Positions 37,407 through 49,045 of a DNA stretch of 64,000 nucleotides are shown here, one piece after another. This DNA comes from Fasciola hepatica (Eukaryota; Platyhelminthes; Trematoda; Plagiorchiida; Fasciolidae): NCBI GenBank assembly GCA_948099385.1, contig CANUEZ040000163.1:9991501-10055500 (forward strand), in the 5' to 3' direction. Below the pieces are notes generated by a model. That model worked only from the letters and a program-made list of their open reading frames with translations. It was not told the DNA's origin and did no database searches. The number at the start of each line of letters is the position of its first letter. Position 1 is the stretch's first letter. The translations under genes and the position numbers were made by a program.

Positions 37407-38287
37407 ATTTTTGTTTGCACGAGTAAGCTATCCGAAATGCGTTCGGATCGTTCTAACTTTCTACGATGAGACAGGGGGCTTACAAAAATGTGACTGACAT
37501 TGTGATATTCTCGAAGAACCTCATTCCGATGACTTGTGTTTCACGCAGCATGTTTCCTTGGTTTATCTGTGTTGTATTTATTCATGGTCAAATTCATCGT
37601 GGACTAGCAGCACGATTTAACGTGAAGAATAAATAATCCGTGAGACTTTAGTCTGTCAGATCAGCTATTCTTACATGAGAAAAAACTGATTGCTCTGTAA
37701 AAGTAAAATTTTACTTTATCTGTAGATTCCTTTTTCAGCAAATAGGGAAATTAAATTTTGAATGAAGCTTTTATGTTATCACGCTGGACTATAGTTCATA
37801 TACATCGATGTACTTAGACTTGACCATCCAGACTGATAACAGTCCTGATCAAGATTACCACTGTCATCTACAAATTCGTTCATGTACCCACACATAATTG
37901 ATAAGATACTGTCGTTTCCAGCTCTCCGTTCAAAAAGACAACTACTGAGAATTGGATTCGAATTTAATTGCTTGAGGAAGAACAAAAGGAAGAGAATACA
38001 GATTTTGTACACGAAAACCACGGATCAACTATTCTTTCCACGATTTTCACCGGACAACTGAAAGAAGCATAAACCATTGTTAACCGATTGTTTTGAGTGC
38101 CATAATACCACTAATGTCAAGTGACTGATAGTTTCACACTGTTTCATCTATTTTTTTTTTATTACATAACAGCAGTTCATCATTTCAGCGAGGTCGATAA
38201 AGCCAACTAAAGACTACCATTGTGACGATACGGCTGGCAGCGGCTGGATGATTCAAACCCGGGATAAGATAGTTTGAAACCAATTAG
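37407..38287 (+). repeat. Tandem duplication, unit A
   Basis: It starts with the motif TTTTTGTTTGCACGAGTA, shared with unit B at 38,288. Then come an ACTTTCTACGATGAGACAGG block, a block from about 37,790 to 38,281 with CATCGATGTACTTAGACTTG, and a truncated Ser/Leu-type tRNA-like SINE piece at the end (38,242-38,281). About 120 bases near 37,620-37,745 have no counterpart in unit B. Confidence 0.75.
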
Positions 38288-39701
38288 TATTTTTGTTTGC
38301 ACGAGTATGTTATCCGAAGTCCGTTCGAATCGATTTCATTTGCAGTGACTGCTCATGCGTACATTTATTTGGTACGGTTTCCTATTATTCATTCGTTTAC
38401 CAAACGCTTTCGAGGGGCATCTGCCTAATATTCTGCACCAATTTAAATTCTGATAAGTATAACGCGAAACGCGCAAACACAAACCTATTTTGTTTTGAAG
38501 TGAAACTTGATCATGGCTTTGCCAAGTATGTCAATATAAATTATTAGTTTCATAATCCAACATGCCAGATGGGTTCTTGGTACCCTGAGAGAAAACTGGC
38601 TCCACGGTGAAACCTCAATCTGAGAGTTTAGATTACCATCAAATCGCATCATTATCCGTGCTGCCAATGTTATTACAACTTTGAATTCCATCAAGTGTGT
38701 GATCTTTATTATTATATGTTCATATGTCAAATGTGGGTATAACGACAAAACAATTAACTTTGTGGTAATGAAGCTAGGTGAATTTCTTTTGTAAAATACC
38801 TTTATCAGAACCAGGAGGCATCATTGATAGAAACATTTCTGAACTATCTATTGAGTAATGACTGAGACCGCAGATGTACTAGGTACCTAACTAGGATTGT
38901 CCCTTAAGCTCACGTAGGCTTCAGCGTTTCTTAGAAATATTGCTATTTGTAACTGGACAAAATACTTGTGATAAGACGATTCGTTATAACTTTCTATAAT
39001 GAGACAGGGGGCCTACAAAAACGTTACTGTCAATGTGATATTCTCGAAGATACTCATTCCGATGACTTTGATGTCAGAAACTTGTTTCGTTGGTTTATCT
39101 GTATTGTATTTATTTAACGTCAAACTCACATTGAAATGAAATGTTGGATGATGCTTCGACGTTATCATGCTGAAGTTAAGCTCATGTACATCGATGTACT
39201 TAGACTTGACCACCAAAACTGATAACAGTCCTGATCAAGATTACCACTGTCATCTACAAATTCGTTCATGTACCCACATACAGTTGATAAGATACTGTCA
39301 TTATCAGCTTTCTGTTCAAAAATATATAACCACTGAGAATCGGGTTCGAATTTAATTGCTTGAGGAAGACAAAAGATGGAGAGAATACAGATTTTGTACT
39401 CGAAAACCACAGATCAACATTTCTTTCCACGATTTTCACCGGACCACTGAAAGAAGCATAAACCATTGGTAACCGATGGTTTTGAGTGCCACGATACCAT
39501 TGATGTCAAATAGGTGATAGTTTCACACTGCTTCATCTACTCCTTTTTTATTACGTAACAGTAGTACATCATTTCAGCAAAGCCGGTAAGGACAACTACA
39601 GACTACCATTGTGACGATACGGCTGGCAGCGGCAGGATGATTCAAACCCGGGATAGGATAGTTAGAAACCCACTGCGTTGACCACTTGATCAACGCTGGC
39701 C
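38288..39701 (+). repeat. Tandem duplication, unit B, with a 650-bp insert
   Basis: It repeats the start motif of unit A at 38,288-38,335, then carries about 650 bases not in unit A. From 38,985 it resumes the unit A order (TTTCTATAATGAGACAGGGG, then CATCGATGTACTTAGACTTG, then TGTGACGATACGGCTGGCAG). It keeps a longer SINE end (39,632-39,701) than unit A. Confidence 0.75.
39632..39701 (-). repeat. tRNA-derived SINE, second type
   Basis: On the minus strand TGATCAAGTGGTCAACGC is an A-box-like tRNA D-arm, followed by GGGTTTCTAACTATCC and GGTTTGAATCA (B-box-like). It matches the piece at 4,411-4,482 in organisation. Both boxes carry mismatches. Confidence 0.45.
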
Positions 39702-40186
39702 AATCACATAAACCATCAATCCTTGGATTATTATATTCTATTTTTATTCATAGGCATCCAGCTGATGGGTCTTTCTAAATACATAAAACGAAACCGTCAT
39801 AAACAACCAACCAGAAAGCATACAGTTCTGCCCATCGGACAGAAGTCACAAGAGATATGATTGCAACTGATTGGTCCATCCCTTAGCATTAAGTCGCCAA
39901 TTAGAGTGTCAGTAAAAGCCACCGACGGTTTTTGTGTAAAGGGATGTTTGGTACCTCAACGAAGTTACAACGGCTTTCTGGATCAGACTGAAACTACAAT
40001 GTCTGAAATTTGGAAAGACCAGAAGCCACAAGTATCGCCAACATACCGCAATGAAATGACTTTATATATTTCCATATTGTATTGATATCCTCATAAAGGT
40101 TATTGCCTGTCAATAGTTGGAGATGCAACGCATTTGATTACAGATCGAATGAATCCAGGAACACCTATTTTCGTGATAAAATGAAA

Positions 40187-40188
<2 letters not shown>

Positions 40189-40261
<73 letters not shown>
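40189..40261. repeat. (TA)n microsatellite with GTAA interruption
   Basis: Two TA tracts separated by GTAATT. It ends 36 bases before a candidate splice acceptor. Confidence 0.92.
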
Positions 40262-40264
<3 letters not shown>

Positions 40265-40296
40265 CTATCAACGCGTGTTACCTGCTACCTTTCCAG

Positions 40297-40557
40297 GGTT
40301 ATATTCGTGATGATCGATTTCTGGTTATCGTTTCCGGTACCCTACGGTAGTTGGTCACCTGATTGCTGGCCTAAATTTAAACGTAATTTCTTCCAGTACC
40401 TAAAATATTGTAAAGAAAATATATCGCATCAGTTTACATCACAAATGGTAACTATTTCTCAACCAATTCCTTATAATCGTTATGATTCGTGCATATCTAC
40501 AAATCCACAATCGAGATACTTCTTTTTACGTCTCAAATGTTTCATCCAGGATTTAAA
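40297..40557 (+). CDS. Candidate host exon, unrecognised
   Basis: Acceptor CCTGCTACCTTTCCAG and an excellent donor (TTTAAA/GTGAGTATAA) bound an 86-codon frame. It contains VPYGSWSPDCWPKFKRNFFQ, then YLKYCKENISHQF and SRYFFLRLKCFIQDL. It leaves two bases that join the single base starting the 43,833 exon as a Lys codon, so the phases agree. The aromatic and basic composition and AT-rich codons look like genuine coding sequence. No family is recognised. Confidence 0.45.
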
Positions 40558-43500
40558 GTGAGTATAATTCCCTTCTAACATGCAAACACAATTTAAGTAT
40601 CATTGGTTTCCGTCCTGTGTTGGATTGGCATTCACTATTACTCGAATATGATCAATAAAGCGTCCTGTATAACTTCGGCATCCCTGACTGCTGTACGACC
40701 CGACATATTAAGTACGTGTTCGTCAATGAAATTTTCTCGGGTGCAAGAGTAGAATTGACAATTATAATAACAATAATTGCGGTATAAACGGTTATAACAA
40801 TCATAATAACCAGCTACCACGTGGTCCAAATAATCTTCCAACCCTCTGTTGAATTGGGGCAGTCGGTCTGCATGTCAGAATCAGTACGGGCATATCTGGC
40901 CTCAGCCTGCGCAAGCATAATTCACCACCGAAGTGTGGCGTACGTACACACACGCTCCGTCACAATGACGACTGAGCATGAGATTGCCTGTACACCGTGT
41001 GATCAGCCAATGATGGTCCCATGGCTAGAAGCTAAGTAGTACCGTACATGAGAAACGACAGGATTTTTGATCAGCTGTAGGTACCACATAGACAAATTAG
41101 TACGCTACACAGCTTAGTCAAGCAGATAGTTCATTATGAATGCAACTCTGAGTTTTTCGAACTCCAGTGACTCTTCCTTATGATAATCTCTTTGTTCCGT
41201 GCTTCAAGATGGGTCAAATGGGTGACTCGTCACGCACAAGTGAATGGGTGTCGTTTCAAAACCTAAAGAAAGCAAACGCCGACCGACTGAAACCAAGCAT
41301 CACGTGTTCCACATGCATACGCCACAAAGCAACCAGATCCAGGGGCTTCTGTCTGAAAATCAAACAGTGGTTTCTCACTTTCTGGATACCCGAAGCACAA
41401 CAAACTGTATAACGAGCCATATGTCATCCGAACCTCACAAGGAAACAAGGACACTATAGGACCAGCTGATCGACTATAGCCTGACGTCAACTGTTATCAT
41501 GGTGGAAATTCTGAGAAAGGGCACTAACAAAACCCGGAAACACAAAACCTGATGTTTGACTAGCGTATCTCCTCAGAATTGCTAATCCACACCTAAGCAG
41601 ATCCGAGTACAACAATTACGTGATACAAGTCAAGCCTTTCTCACCAGTCCTTGAATTAAACACGACCTGTTTACATCCGAATGTCCACTCTCTACGAAGC
41701 ATATACCAACATTCCCTGGTCACATTTATTCGCTGTTGGACTCATGCTACAGTCTAGCCTTCGACGGAGTACGCCATCCTGTTTGGGAAGCAATCGCAAA
41801 TAACCAGACAACGAGGTCTGTTCGGGTAAGGTAGTGGAAAATCTGAGCCTCGACCACCACAGACACTCCATCGTCACTGGGCCATTTGCGAGTAGCCCTA
41901 CGTATCATCAGATTTACGGTGGACCAGAACTCTTTTATGCTGACCCGAACACCAAGCTGCATAGAAGCCATATATATGCATTTATAAACATATATATACA
42001 TATATACACTCATAGGCAAATTTCAGTCCGGGTGCCAAAAAAAGCAGTAGAACGGGGAAAGGCGTATATGAATGAAATTGCTTGGTTTGTTATGTTTGCG
42101 GACGCAGTACTGTCAGGTTGCTCGGAACTAATCGGATGGTTATTTTAGGGTTCCGCAATCGGAACATTTAGCAATCCTTAGCTCAAACTGCATAGCAGCC
42201 GGCGAAGCTCGGGGCTGGTAAACCACTGTGGGGGGCCGGTAACTGATTGCTCATTTCATACGCCCTTCGAATGGGATCTGATATGCTGAGTACCCAGTAC
42301 ACCCCTCTGCCACAGATACCGGTGGACATTGTTGTAGTTTTCATACACCACCAGTGGTTCGTTTTGAATCAGGGTTTTGCCAGCTGCCCTAGACTGTATA
42401 CCAGTCAGTCTACCCGGTAGTGCGCGGCATTTGCTTTTATTTTCTCATCTTTGTGACATCACCCCCACCACATGACAAAATGAGTATGGCTTCTCAGTAG
42501 AGTGTTTGGCAGGCACGGTCATTTGAGAACATTTCGAGATTCTTTTAGGACAAGTAGCCATCTCGGAGCTCGATATACCTACCCTCGAACATACTGAAGC
42601 ATTTCGAGGCGCCTAAAAGAAATAGAGCCAAATAATTCGGTGCTGTGCTCTTCCCCATTCAGTCACCGGGTATAAGGGTATCCGAGTTAGTTTCATTTCA
42701 TTTGCTTAGGTATAAGTCTGAGTCCAGAGAATAATGACATCTCAATGATAACGCAGAAACCAGATCACGATGGATGTAGTCCTCAAAGTTATTCTAATCT
42801 CTGCTCTTTCTGGTCGGTCATCTTCAGTTTGGTCTTTTACACGTTCGAACAGTCAAGTGTCTCCTACAGTAGATCGCTGATAAGTCACCTCAAATGTTGG
42901 CCTGGATTTTAATATCCATTTTCCTGTTTTATGTAGAGCACAGAATGATGGGGGGAGAGAATCCGAAGAAAACGGTTTAATATCAATTTGCAGTAAATTA
43001 GTTCTGATATGAGTACATTTTGGAATACTGTTTCGGTTTGGTTCATTTTTGTCTATCAACGAAATATGTAACTGCTTCAGAAAATTAGGTAAAACGTTGT
43101 AACTGACTCTTTCTGTGAACTTTTACACCTACAATTAATGAACTAAAACTAAAAATTTTAATTGGGACCATCCTCTGAATGAATGCTGTTTCACCATTAC
43201 AATAATAGGCTCGGAAACGCAGACTCTTAGCGTAAACAACCACAACGTAATATAAAATGACGCCAAACAGTTTGATGCAATAAACAAATGAATCAGTCAG
43301 GAGTAAAGACAAGCATCGCAGTTCCAATGAAAAAAATCAAACGGTAATACGATCGGGACGATAGAACTTATCAGTGGGTAAAGTTGCCTAAGTATAAGAT
43401 TTACAAAGGAGACATATGAAAGAAAACTGTTATTCCCAATGACGAGAAGTTCCGTTTTGTACTGGTACTAAAAAGCTAAGATTATGAAATTGCTGTCTTC

Positions 43501-43832
43501 CTTCCTGTGCCTGTCATCTGGAACTAACTCACGGATACAGAAAAAAGTGTAATTCATGTGTACAAATGGGAAGTCGCTTCGTCGATTTGTTGTGCTGACT
43601 AATATTTGGGAAGGGAGTTGAATTTATTCACGTTCTCACGAGTAAAACCTTGCTGATTCTTAGTTGTATTCGCTGAAGCTTATTGGAATATTCCTTTTCA
43701 GCACAAGGCACCTGAAGAAGCCTCTGTATTTAGCGCTTCAAATGTTAACTAATATTTGAAGTGTGATTTAAAATTCGTACTTACTGATGTCCAAGTACCA
43801 CAAAAGTAAAAGCAATCATGGACTATTTTCAG

Positions 43833-44217
43833 AGTTTTGTGTCGCAAAAATCAGAGAATATGTATCAGATGGCTGTTGCATGATCTAACTGTGTGTGAAT
43901 TCAAGAGATTGACACGAGTTTGTCAATCATACAAATTTCGTCCCCTGAAATTAGTGAATATAAATAATTCTGATTTTGAAGAACAACAAGTGTTGTGGAC
44001 AAATCAGCATTTCCCGTTTATGCGAATGTGGTTTTCAATAAAACAAGTTCAATTGGATTACGAAGAAACCAAGAAATAAGTGCCTAATCAAGCTCAGTCT
44101 TTGAATTCTGAAGTTTCAGAAAAATCGAAAATTCCACCAACTTCAGCTTGTTCATTACGAAGTCATTCATGCACTTGTTCTTCAGCTACAGACGCAAGCT
44201 ACTCCCTGCATGAAATC
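43833..44217 (+). CDS. Candidate host exon with one in-frame TAA
   Basis: The acceptor TGGACTATTTTCAG is phase-matched to the 40,557 donor. The frame reads VLCRKNQRICIRWLLHDLTV, then CEFKRLTRVCQSYKFRPLKL, a further acidic and aromatic part, and EETKK before TAA at 44,077-44,079. The same frame then stays open for another 45 codons, rich in Ser, Thr, Pro and Cys (SEKSKIPPTSACSLRSHSCT), before TGA. Either the TAA ends the protein, or it is a disabling substitution in a longer exon. No family is recognised. Confidence 0.42.
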
Positions 44218-44570
44218 TGAATTTGTCATTGGTGCCTTGCCGGCAATATCCGCTCTCGATTGCAAAAAAGCTCCTACTCCTGCCCTAGAGAAATGCAAAA
44301 TGTGCTTGACATATGGTAAAAACATCAGGAAATGTAATACGTTGCAAATGCTACTGTTTCGCACGTGTGTGTTCATCGAAGGGGTCATGACTTTGTGGGA
44401 TGTTCGACACGCGATCGTATTCTCACCGAGGTTCAATGTGTTTGCATATATTCATTTTCGAGTGCAGAATTTCACTCGCCTTTGATATTCTGTGAACGGT
44501 TTATTAGGTGAATGCTTTTCTTGTGGTTTACTCCAATATCAGTGCTAAATGTTACCAACTTGATAATTCA

Positions 44571-44697
44571 GGACCTACCCAAAAAGCGAGCAGACAAACA
44601 ATCACATATCAGATATTGTTATTGGAGGAATACCTGGTCATACATCATCTAATTTGCGCTCATCTAATACCCCTACCTGGTCACACTGAGCATTCTT
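44571..44697 (+). CDS. Possible Ser/Asn-rich exon, low support
   Basis: After the acceptor-like GATAATTCAG a frame gives TYPKSEQTNNHISDIVIGGI, then PGHTSSNLRSSNTPTWSH before a stop. The composition resembles that of the preceding Ser-rich frame. A +1 frame change would extend it. It may be a decayed exon of the same gene. Confidence 0.22.
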
Positions 44698-44868
44698 CTG
44701 ACTGTACCGTCTTCATCACTGAAAACGAAATTTCTTTACTTCAGTTATTAGTCATTAAGAACATTGGCATCTCCACTTCACTTCTATCACGGAACAAGGC
44801 ACCTTGTTGGCTGAAATAAATCTACGGAGAGTTTTCCAAGTTCCACATGTATTGATTCTGTTTTTTGA

Positions 44869-45016
44869 TTACCTTTTGAACCTATCTCAACAAATTCTGA
44901 GCCTTTGACAAATCGACAGCTTAGAGACTACCAAAGTCCCAAACTTTATTCGAATGGTGGTGGGCTTGATGATTATTCACAATCTAGTTATTCATTATCA
45001 TACTTGTATACCATAA
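44869..45016 (+). CDS. Possible Ser/Tyr-rich exon, low support
   Basis: A pyrimidine-rich stretch (TGTTTTTTGATTACCTTTTG) leads into a frame reading TNRQLRDYQSPKLYSNGGGL, then DDYSQSSYSLSYLYTINE. The low-complexity Ser/Tyr/Asn composition fits an intrinsically disordered part of a protein. The donor is unclear. Confidence 0.25.
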
Positions 45017-46680
45017 ACGAAGTGGGACGTAGGATTGTGTGCCGGCTGGTGGGAATATAACAGTAAATACCCGAACGAGCGACCAGCCAGTGCACTTCGT
45101 CTTGGATACTCAGTAACGATTCTCACCAAATGGTCTTCCTATCCAGACCGCCACTGCTTTTTACAGATTGTGGTCAATACTGAACCCTTGTTTTGCATCG
45201 TGCCCATTCAAATATTCATGGAAAGTGTACTGAGGTGCATTGATTTTAGTTCTAGAAATACATCGCGATTGCTTGTTTCCTCATCTTGTGATCTACGCAC
45301 GACTTAATTCACAATAGATCATAGTTATCACTACTGTACACGAAGCGAAAATCATCCTTTTACATCGAGGTTGACAAACGCATGGCCAACAGAGGGGATG
45401 GATCATTGTATGGGAAAAATGCAGACGGAATTTCCACTAAACATATTCTGATAATGTTTATTCTTACACAATGCTGGCCCCGAGACTGTCGGGGTGTCTT
45501 GACCACCGATGTGAGGTCAAGCCAAAAACTGATTGAATGTGTCACACCTGGCCGACCAATGTACAAACCTCTGTCAGCGTATGTAGCTGAGCTGGCCGTA
45601 TAAACGTTGGAAAAACTGGTCCAATTTGAATTACACAAAATATGTTCAATCAGCCAGGGCACGTGACACAATAACCCTACTAGAGGGAAACGTTCGAGAT
45701 TATTCTGTATTCGTCTTTAGTGGCCTGTCCACGTCTCATACAAACATACTGTCATCTGACGTACTGTGGCTTTGGCATTTGATTTACTTAAGTCGACTGG
45801 TGCAGTGACAATCGTCAGCAGGGGTTGATTACTCAGACCGTTCTTAGGAAACTCGCACATTAGACGCACGAGGGATCACAACAAAAACAGTCAACTAACG
45901 ACGTAATGTAGCGTCTAGAATTTACTCCACCTTTAAAAAAAAGAATGAATTAAAATCAGCATAATGTGCAATTATATTTCATTTTTGAAAAATACCATAA
46001 GAATTCAAAACCAATGCCTACATGTTTTTTCACAAATGTTCAGGCATTTGTAAAAATCTTTGATAAAGTTTACGTGGGTATTCTCGACATCTTGCATTGG
46101 CACGCGTCCTGAAGCTATTCGAATATTCATTATAAGGCTCTCCAGTGTTTGTGGCTGCCGTGTGTAGACCATTATTTCCAGTCAATTTCACTTGAAGCAT
46201 AAATGAGTGAGTTCAGCTAGCCTTGCTGGCCACATAATGAGGCTACCCTCGCCTATCCACCGACCAGGACGCTGTTCATTCACCCACTACTGACCAGTCT
46301 TCAGGAAGTGAGCGATCACTCCATCCTGTTGATGTAAGCCTACATTATTCACCTTCCAATGATGAAAAGTATTAGGAGAGAAATTAAGATAGAATATGCA
46401 AATACATGGAGTCGTTCACAGTTCCACAGAAAAATACGGTCCGGTACGGGTAGTTCAGTGCGTACCGAAAAGTAAAAACACACGCGGTTGGTGCTTCAGT
46501 AGAACTGGTGGGCTCAGGACGAGTTCTGAATTCGAAGAATAGGCATGAATAACGCATCTAACAGACTTATCAGAATTTCTTCGCTATTTATGGTTTATAA
46601 TTAACTAGATAGGATATATAACATTATTTCATTTGACAGACAATTCAGTGGCTTATGTATTTGTGTTTCTCATCCAATAT
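45017..46680. other. No recognised gene
   Basis: Short frames only (up to 103 codons on the minus strand at 45,360-45,671), with no family match, no tRNA-like signal and no paired repeat. Confidence 0.45.
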
Positions 46681-46689
46681 GAAACATCG

Positions 46690-46990
46690 ATACTTTGGCC
46701 ATTTCATGTCGGATTACTTCGATCGGTCTTTTCAAAGGATACCTCAGAAGATTTGCTTTAATTCCAGCTTCATTCGGTTGTAAAACCAGCTTGAAAAAGG
46801 TTATCCTTGGTGATCTAAACGCCGACAATCTGCTAACGATTTCGACCAAGCTGTGTTATTAGACAATAAAATGTTACCAGAACTGCTTTGAGTTCAAGGT
46901 CTCTGACAGTTATCAGGTTGGTTGTAGCATGCCCAATTTCTGCTTTAAGTTTCCAGCGCAATGCAAGCCGAAACGACGTTTGTTATTACC
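46690..46990 (+). pseudogene. Non-LTR retrotransposon endonuclease remnant
   Basis: The frame contains LKKVILGDLNADNL, matching the GDFNA motif (Phe to Leu) of apurinic-type endonucleases from CR1-like retrotransposons. It is preceded by a hydrophobic helix and Gly-Cys-Lys-Thr, and stops follow within 20 codons. The flanks show no RT. It is a short dead fragment, clearer than the one at 6,493-6,675. Confidence 0.42.
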
Positions 46991-47677
46991 CTAATTGTAC
47001 ATCACCCATCCTCGCAATAACATCTAGATGAATTGAATTCATACACCTCGCAGGGTAGAGTTATGGAACCAAAGATGAAATGGCAAATGAAATCAGGGGT
47101 TTGAACACGAGGAGGACAATAACTCTGTCTTGTTTAACAGTCAGAGAAAGTGGACTCAGTTGATTGTGGACCAGCTATATATTTGTCATTTGACGCGTCA
47201 GTTGGCTCCCAAGTTCAATGCAGTTCGTAATCAACGGAACTAAAGTGTTGCAAACAAATTACCAACAACCGTCAGTCCTATGCCAGCTTTGAAGTTTCGG
47301 TACATTTATTCATCTCTCTGGAAGATGTTGGTGGCGGGAAGATGTAATACAAAGTTTTATCATGGACTATTTGACCACGGGTATAATCCTTTGAATTAGT
47401 CCACTAATCCACGGCAATTTCGTGATTTTTGGCTGCTGACGTTTTCTTCCGCAATACTAACTGGAATTCGGTGAACATGGACGGTCATCGGAATTACTTT
47501 ACAAACAGTAAATAAGGTGCACGCCTGGTTGGTATTGGGTTGGGAGTTTTTCTGCTGGGTATCAATGGTCACACAAGTGGAATCCGATAATAGAGTTGAT
47601 AAATTGGCCCGAGTAAGTGTTCTGAACCAGTTCCGAACTCTTTTCCTTTCTCTACCGCATAAGTCCATGTCTCATAG

Positions 47678-47848
47678 CTCTATCCCAAGCAGTGGTTCAT
47701 CCAAAAAGCAAATCATAATTTGGAAACCTGTTTATTTATGCAAAACTGATGTTCCAGCAAATCACCACCACCAAAATGCACCAGTCAATAAACTAAGACT
47801 AATTTATTTTCCATATATCACTTTGGGGATTTACGTATTTAGTACTGG
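47678..47848 (+). CDS. Candidate exon, unrecognised
   Basis: A pyrimidine-rich acceptor (CTTTTCCTTTCTCTACCGCA, then GTCTCATAG) precedes a frame. It contains SIPSSGSSKKQIIIWKPVYL, then CKTDVPANHHHQNAPVNKLR and a hydrophobic end (LIYFPYITLGIYVFSTG) at a GG/GTAAAG donor. The frame is open upstream to 47,517 as well. No family is recognised. Confidence 0.28.
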
Positions 47849-48034
47849 GTAAAGGAGTGCATATGTGTTGCTATACATGACAGTGAGTGAGTAATTGTGA
47901 AGAAAATCTGATAACTTGACAACATGCTTCATTTTGATGAACCTTGTCTGTTGTGTGGAAGACAGTAAGTGTAAAATGCGAGAATCGTTTGTTACGGCCA
48001 CGGTAGCAACAATTTCTGCACGAGGTTACAGTGT

Positions 48035-48340
48035 TCACACAATTCTGGCTTCAATAATCAAATGGCTATGACTCATGATGACTCCAGCAACCGCTTGCTT
48101 AGTTTTCGCGAGAATTCTGGGTGTTATCAGGACTGGTTGGAAAGCCGTCATTGTGTCGATTTGATGTCCACTATCCACCGGATTTTGGAGGATTGCGCTA
48201 TTGACATTCCGATCCATTCCTTTGCGTAAAGAATCCGGGACGTGTTATGATATCCTCTTAGACAGGCTTCTCGTCGTATGTCCAATATACTGCGCACTAC
48301 AAGAGCACATAGGCTGATATACAACAAAAGATGTCCATAT
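48035..48340 (-). pseudogene. GIY-YIG endonuclease domain of the Penelope-like element
   Basis: The minus strand reads SFVVYQPMCSCSAQYIGHTT, then RSLSKRIS, a stop where family members have an acidic residue before H-x-P, and HVPDSL. VDSGHQIDTMTAFQ follows, the conserved post-nuclease segment also visible in the 57-kb copy. In this family the domain follows the RT and acts in target cleavage. The stop in the nuclease region indicates inactivity. Confidence 0.72.
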
Positions 48341-48455
48341 ACACTTTCATTTCATGTCTCCTCTCCCCATATTTTGACGAATAAATAGTTCAGGATAGCC
48401 GTTTTTTATTAGTGTGCCATGTTTGCGTTCAAGTTCTTGGAAAATGGTATCGTAA

Positions 48456-49045
48456 CTACAGATGTTTCTCGCTCAGTAGACCAGACAGCTCACCAGATTT
48501 CTGTTGTATGGTAGGATGACAAAACTTGAGAAGTGTGTATACTAACCCCAACCATGTGCGTTTCCGATACACCCTCCCTTCCATACGCCCGTCCTTCATT
48601 CTACGTAACCCTGCATAGAGAAGAGGGAGAGAGTTGTCCGTCCCTGTCTCCGTTGTAAATGCAGTCATTGCTTGGGCATTGTTGGATGTCCACAGTAGTT
48701 CGGTAATATATTTTGCTGAGTCCCACATTATGAAAATGTCACCCATATATCTGTTATACGTATGTAGTGGTCCACTTTCGAATGTTTCTAAGAATATATC
48801 CACCATAACTGGTCCAAGTGGTGAATGTCGAGTTTGATGTTTTTATACGTCAAGTATTGACAGATGAAATCTGCTGTCTTGATCAACGGTCTCTTTGTGA
48901 GTAGAGATTCCACATCTAGGGAAAGCATAGTCCATTCGGACCGATCTTGATGTTTTATCATCTCCACAAAAGAGAACGAATCTTTCACACTATACTTTCC
49001 TAGTGACTTGTGCATAGGTTCTAGAATGTCTGCAATCCACTGCAC
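48456..49045 (-). pseudogene. Penelope-type reverse transcriptase (broken)
   Basis: The first block (49,045-48,788) has MLSLDVESLLTKRPL, where family members have SLDVxSLFTN, and the first catalytic Asp is kept. The second (48,806-48,456) has RYMGDIFIMW, where the family has YxDD-type residues. One catalytic Asp is replaced by Gly here. LPLLYAGLRRMKDGR and VYRKRTWLGLVY then follow, a hallmark of the Penelope thumb region (family: LDVxxxR, YRKxTxTxxY). A frame change between the blocks and the lost Asp show it is dead. Confidence 0.75.
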
